This document shows, piece after piece, positions 14,814-17,707 of a stretch of 17,707 bases of DNA; the first letter of the stretch is position 1, and every line of letters begins with the position of its first letter. This DNA is from JAWWBN01 sp033720955 (GTDB taxonomy: Bacteria; Acidobacteriota; Thermoanaerobaculia; Multivoradales; JAHEKO01). Both the position numbers and the translations under genes were made by a program. Below the pieces are notes generated by a model. The model was not told the DNA's origin. It was given only the letters and a program-made list of their open reading frames with translations, and made no database searches. The stretch covers positions 1-17,707 of the forward strand of contig JAWWBN010000054.1 of assembly GCA_033720955.1 (NCBI GenBank), read 5' to 3'.

Positions 14814-16027
14814 CCGGCGAAGAGCCGCAGGTCGGTGCCGACGGCGTCGGCGATCTCCAGGGTCCGGCCCAGATCGGGGTGACGGACCACGAGCCAGCCG
14901 TCCGACAGCAGGGTCTGCTTCCAGTCCCGCCGCAGCGCGCCGACCGGCAGCAGATCCACGCTGACCACGGCCCGGCCGTAGCGCGCGAGCAGGCTCTCCA
15001 GGCCGGTGATGGCGCGGATCCGGCCCTCGCCCTCGGCGCGCTTGAAGATGATCGCCACGTTGTAGAGGCGGCGGACCGGCTGGGTGAACCGCCGGTGACA
15101 GACGGCCTCGGCCCAGCCGCGGAAGAGGTCGATGTCGCAGGCGAAGTTCATCAGGTCGGTGGACCGCGCCCCGGGAGGCCGCGCGGCGATCTCGCCGAAG
15201 ACCGCCTCGCCGTCCTCCTTGCGGAACCACTCCATGTGGGTGAAGCCGGTGCGGAACCCCAGCGCGGCCAGCACCTTGCGGCCCAGCTCGGCCCCGGCGG
15301 CCAGGTGGGGGGCCTCGACGTCGCGCAGGGCCACCGTCTGGGGGCTGGTCCACTGCAGCGTGCGCGCGACCAACGGCCGGGGCCGGTACCAGGAGATGTT
15401 GTGGAAGGCGATCACGCCGTCGTGACAGACGGTGTCGAAGGTGAACTCCTCGCCGTCGATGAACTCCTCGACGCTGACCTCCGGCACGTGGGCGATCCGC
15501 GGCAGCACGCGCTCCAGGTCGTCCGGTCCGTCCAGACGGTAGGTGTCCGCGGAGCCGGCGCCGGCCACCGGCTTGACGATCAGCGGGTAGCCGATCTTCT
15601 CCGCCGCCTCGCGGCACTCGCCGGCGGTCGTGGCGCGGGCGTGGTGGGGGGTCCGGAGACCCGCCTTCTGGAGGATCCGCTTCATCACCGTCTTGTCGCG
15701 GAAGGGCACCGTCTGCTCGCGGGTCATTCCGGGCAGGCCGAGGGCCTCCCGCAGCCGCGCCGCCAGCAGCACCCCGGGCTCCCACAAGCACTCCACCCGC
15801 TCGATGCCGTAGCGGCGGGCCTCGCCTGCCACCCGTCGCACCGCCGCCTCCTCGTCCCAGAGGTTGTCCAGTCGGATGTAGCCCGAGAGCCGCGCGCGAA
15901 CCGGCTCGGGCAGCGCCCCCGCGGGCTGGTCGCCCAGGCCGATCACCCGCACGCCGATCTCGGCCAGGCCGCGCACGAAGAGCGGCATCTCGGCGGGGAA
16001 GCCGGGTGAGAAGAAGAGAACGCTCAT
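14810..16027 (-). CDS. ATP-grasp ligase, paralogue B of three
   Basis: This 405-residue ATP-grasp carboxylate-amine (or thiol) ligase is of unknown substrate. A pre-ATP-grasp Rossmann domain starts at VLFFSPGFP (3-11) and includes FVRGLAEIGVRVIGLGD (17-33). A linker with LGLPGM and FRDKTVMKRIL (about 97-119) leads into the ATP-grasp core. There Lys152 in PLIVKP and Glu187-Glu188 in SVEEF would contact ATP. His264-Met-Glu266-Trp-Phe and Glu279 in GEIAARPPG would place the magnesium ions. The C-terminal 80 residues resemble the small C-terminal domain of L-amino-acid ligases. Its ATG overlaps the upstream paralogue's stop by 4 bp (ATGA), with a GGAG 8 nt before it, so the two enzymes are co-translated. 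Peptide or amide bond formation is the likely chemistry; a CPSase-like or other ATP-grasp role cannot be excluded. Confidence 0.83.
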   Translation of the reverse strand: MSVLFFSPGFPAEMPLFVRGLAEIGVRVIGLGDQPAGALPEPVRARLSGYIRLDNLWDEEAAVRRVAGEARRYGIERVECLWEPGVLLAARLREALGLPGMTREQTVPFRDKTVMKRILQKAGLRTPHHARATTAGECREAAEKIGYPLIVKPVAGAGSADTYRLDGPDDLERVLPRIAHVPEVSVEEFIDGEEFTFDTVCHDGVIAFHNISWYRPRPLVARTLQWTSPQTVALRDVEAPHLAAGAELGRKVLAALGFRTGFTHMEWFRKEDGEAVFGEIAARPPGARSTDLMNFACDIDLFRGWAEAVCHRRFTQPVRRLYNVAIIFKRAEGEGRIRAITGLESLLARYGRAVVSVDLLPVGALRRDWKQTLLSDGWLVVRHPDLGRTLEIADAVGTDLRLFAG

Positions 16028-17250
16028 TCGCCCAGCTCCACGCGGAGCAGCTCGAAGATGCGCGCGATCCCCCGCTCCACCACCTCGGTCTCCGGGTGAC
16101 GCAGGAGGACGTAGCCCTCCCCCTCGTAGGTGTCCGAGCGCGGCTGGCCCGGCCGCGGCAGCTTGGCCTCCATCACCATTCCTCCGAGCTCGCGCTGGGC
16201 CTGCTCGACCCCGCGCACCGCCACCACCCGCCGGCCGGCGCCCTGGCCCCGCAGGAAGACGGCGCCGGCGGCGTAGGCGCGTCGGGGGGGGTCGAACTCG
16301 CCGTGCACCGAGAGCCGGGCCCAGGCGTCGTAGAGGTCGAAGTCGTGGGCCAGGGAGGTCAGGGAGGTGAGCTGGGCGCCCGGCGGCCGGGCCGCCACCT
16401 CGGAGATCGCCAGCCGCCCGCCCTCGAGCTCGAACCACTCCATGTGGCACAGCCCGGTGTCCAGCCCCAGCGCCCTTAGGGCGCGGGGGCCCAGAGCGCG
16501 GATCTCCTGGTGGGCGGGCTGGTCCAGCTTCCTGGGCAGGACGATCGACCACTGGATCCAGGGAGTCCGGAGCACCTCGAGGGGAGTCGGGCGGTAGTGG
16601 GAGATCGAGTGCCAGACGACCTCGCCGCCCAGCGCCACGGCCTCGAACGAGCGCTCGCGGCCCATCACCAGCTCCTCCAGCAGCAGCGGCCGGCCGGGCG
16701 CCGGCGGCATCCCGCTCAGGAGCTGGCGAAGCTGGTCGGCGTCGTCCACCCGGAAGGTGGCGCGGGCTCCGGCGCCGGCGGGCGGCTTGACGATCAGGGG
16801 GTAGCCGGCCTCCTCGGCGAAGCCGCCGGCCTCGTCGGCGCTCTCCGCCAGCCGGTGCCGGGCGCAGGGCAGCCCCGCCGCCCGGAGGACCGTCTTCATC
16901 CGCGACTTGTCGCGGAAGTTGCGCGCCGTCTCGGCGTCCATCCCGGGAATGCCCAGCCGGTCGCGCACCACCGCCAGGGGCACCTGGAGCTGCTCCAGGA
17001 CCCCGATCAGCCGATCCACGCCCCCCAGCCGGCCGGCGGTCGAGCGCACCGCCTCCTCCAACCGGTCGGGGTCCAAAGCGTCGGGAAGCTGCCAGTGCTG
17101 ACTCACCCGGGCGGCCAGGTCGGCGGGGAAGGCCTCCAGCGGGTCGTGGCTCACCAGCCCCAGCCGGACCTCCCGCTGCGCGGCGGCGCAGCGTACGAAG
17201 CGGACGGTGGCCGCGACCGCGTGGGGCGCGACGAAGATGACCCGCGGCAT
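16024..17250 (-). CDS. ATP-grasp ligase, paralogue A of three
   Basis: This 408-residue protein is the first gene of a two-gene operon and the most divergent of the three paralogues. Its Rossmann-like start (VIFVAPHAV, 4-12) lacks the FVRGLA stretch of the other two. The linker has the same LGIPGM and FRDKSRMKTVLRAAGL sequence (about 99-126). The core shows Lys155 in PLIVKP, a Gly-Ala-Gly loop (159-161), Glu192-Glu193 in LLLEEL, His269-Met-Glu271-Trp-Phe, and Glu284 with Arg288 in SEVAARPPG. The C-terminal domain fits the small domain of amino-acid ligases. The ATG at 17250 is chosen over starts up to 17298 because the fold begins there and a TACAAT box lies 8 nt before it. The substrate is unknown. 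Overlap with paralogue B suggests the two work on the same product, perhaps in sequence or as a complex. Confidence 0.83.
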   Translation of the reverse strand: MPRVIFVAPHAVAATVRFVRCAAAQREVRLGLVSHDPLEAFPADLAARVSQHWQLPDALDPDRLEEAVRSTAGRLGGVDRLIGVLEQLQVPLAVVRDRLGIPGMDAETARNFRDKSRMKTVLRAAGLPCARHRLAESADEAGGFAEEAGYPLIVKPPAGAGARATFRVDDADQLRQLLSGMPPAPGRPLLLEELVMGRERSFEAVALGGEVVWHSISHYRPTPLEVLRTPWIQWSIVLPRKLDQPAHQEIRALGPRALRALGLDTGLCHMEWFELEGGRLAISEVAARPPGAQLTSLTSLAHDFDLYDAWARLSVHGEFDPPRRAYAAGAVFLRGQGAGRRVVAVRGVEQAQRELGGMVMEAKLPRPGQPRSDTYEGEGYVLLRHPETEVVERGIARIFELLRVELGE

Positions 17251-17258
17251 GACGGTGG

Positions 17259-17264
17259 ATTGTA
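17259..17264 (-). promoter_or_regulatory. Putative -10 box of a leaderless promoter for the ATP-grasp A-B operon
   Basis: TACAAT on the minus strand differs from the -10 consensus at one position and lies 8 nt before the ATG at 17250. This gives an essentially leaderless mRNA with no ribosome site for the first gene, while the second gene has a GGAG. Confidence 0.6.
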
Positions 17265-17280
17265 GCTTCGCTTGCGCTAC
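17262..17280. repeat. Symmetric divergent-promoter element GTAGC-N9-GCTAC, second copy
   Basis: The arms are identical to those at 12461-12479 and again enclose 9 bp (TTCGCTTGC). They form the starts of opposing -10 boxes, TACAAT (minus) and TACGAT (plus), again 13 bp apart. It links expression of the ATP-grasp A-B operon and the divergent third ATP-grasp gene. Confidence 0.5.
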
Positions 17281-17283
17281 GAT
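17278..17283 (+). promoter_or_regulatory. Putative -10 box for ATP-grasp gene C
   Basis: TACGAT on the plus strand would start transcription near 17290. That leaves a leader of about 30 nt before the GTG at 17322, so this gene appears to have a normal leader, unlike the operon on the other side. Confidence 0.45.
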
Positions 17284-17310
17284 CGCCTTCTCGTCCACCC
17301 TCGATCCGTC

Positions 17311-17314
17311 GGAG
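17311..17314 (+). promoter_or_regulatory. Shine-Dalgarno sequence for ATP-grasp gene C
   Basis: GGAG (extended GGAGAA) ends 7 nt before the GTG at 17322. It supports that start codon, which is also where the Rossmann strand of the family begins. Confidence 0.65.
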
Positions 17315-17321
17315 AACCGCC

Positions 17322-17707
17322 GTGCACGTCCTGTTCGTCGAGCCCCGATTCCCCCACAACCAGCGCCAGTTCGTCCGCGGCCTCGCCGCGGTCGGCGCGC
17401 GTGTCACCGGCATCGGCGAGGCGCCCCTCGAGGCTCTCGACGGCGAGCTCAAGGGCTGGCTCAACGGCTACGAGCAGGTGCGCTCCGTGGTGGACGAGGG
17501 CTCGCTGCTGGCGGCCGTGCGCCGGGTGCAGGGCCGGGAGTGGGTCGACCGCCTGGAGGCCACGGTCGAGGCCCACATCCTGACCGCGGCGAAGGTCCGG
17601 GAGGCCACCGGGATTCCCGGCACCTCCGTGCGCACGGCCTTTCTCTGCCGCGACAAGCCGGCCATGAAGGAGTTCCTGCGCGCCCGCGGCGTCTCCACCG
17701 CGGCCTC
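17322..17707 (+). CDS. ATP-grasp ligase, paralogue C of three (3' end outside window)
   Basis: The first 128 residues of a third ATP-grasp protein are visible. The pre-ATP-grasp domain begins HVLFVEPRFPHNQRQFVRGL and continues with GARVTGIGE, closely matching paralogue B in FVRGLA-x2-G-x-RV-x-G-x-G. GIPGTSVRTAFLCRDKPAMKEF (about 97-118) is the same linker as in paralogues A and B, with the conserved Arg-Asp-Lys. The nucleotide-binding core lies beyond the window edge, so activity cannot be judged. It starts at a GTG behind a GGAG site and is transcribed away from paralogue A from a shared 71-bp intergenic region. Common control of all three is therefore likely. Two ATP-grasp genes on one side and one on the other suggest a dedicated ligase system, possibly with more genes downstream. 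Confidence 0.8.
   Translation, partial: MHVLFVEPRFPHNQRQFVRGLAAVGARVTGIGEAPLEALDGELKGWLNGYEQVRSVVDEGSLLAAVRRVQGREWVDRLEATVEAHILTAAKVREATGIPGTSVRTAFLCRDKPAMKEFLRARGVSTAA

Noticed and set aside
12456..15791. Open frame of about 1111 codons on the minus strand opposite the M28 gene
   Set aside because: Low-complexity composition (Gly, Arg, Gln, Pro). It crosses the response regulator/M28 promoter region and lies antisense to a gene with all M28 active-site residues.
17251..17298. Earlier start for ATP-grasp A at 17298
   Set aside because: The 16 extra residues do not belong to the fold, and they would be encoded across both predicted -10 boxes of the divergent promoter.
16028..17464. Upstream extension of ATP-grasp B giving an 884-residue protein
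   Set aside because: The extra residues lie out of frame over ATP-grasp A and are low complexity. The fold starts at the ATG at 16027, which overlaps the A stop codon with a ribosome site in front.

Overview
This is a very GC-rich (roughly 70% or more by eye), gene-dense bacterial window with 13 protein genes, two of them cut by the window edges. I see no RNA genes, CRISPR arrays, insertion sequences or phage genes. RND pumps, signal peptides and outer-envelope-type proteases point to a diderm bacterium. The high GC, zinc-finger anti-sigma factor, fused branched-chain-type E1 and M16 protease pair would suit Acidobacteriota (for example the Thermoanaerobaculia) or a similar high-GC phylum, but the placement is an inference without a phylogenetic marker.

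Layout. (1) 2-3832 (+): the 3' end of one RND permease and a complete second one, abutting as an operon. (2) 3885-6269 (+): a dehydrogenase E1 with alpha and beta halves fused, behind its own apparent promoter. (3) 6274-7305 (-): a secreted TIM-barrel glycoside hydrolase resembling family GH113. (4) 7379-9170 (+): a sigma factor with a long linker, followed by a membrane anti-sigma factor with a zinc-binding HCC motif. (5) 12405-9167 (-): a single-domain response regulator, then a catalytic and a non-catalytic M16 peptidase. (6) 12489-14813 (+): an M28 aminopeptidase fused to a multi-pass membrane domain. (7) 17250-14810 (-) and 17322 to the window end (+): three paralogous ATP-grasp ligases, two in a tight operon and the third diverging from the same promoter region.

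The most interesting item is the ATP-grasp trio. All three share a pre-ATP-grasp Rossmann domain and an RDK motif, and the two complete ones share the His-Met-Glu-Trp-Phe and Ala-Arg-Pro-Pro-Gly motifs. This looks like a small peptide- or amide-ligase system of unknown product. The second striking feature is promoter architecture. TANNNT hexamers stand 6-10 nt before start codons at several genes, which suggests leaderless mRNAs. Two divergent gene pairs are fed by the same 19-bp symmetric element, GTAGC-N9-GCTAC, in which opposing -10 boxes lie exactly 13 bp apart. Two of the three convergent gene pairs share one CTAG as both stop codons and the third is 4 bp apart, so no room is left for intergenic terminators.
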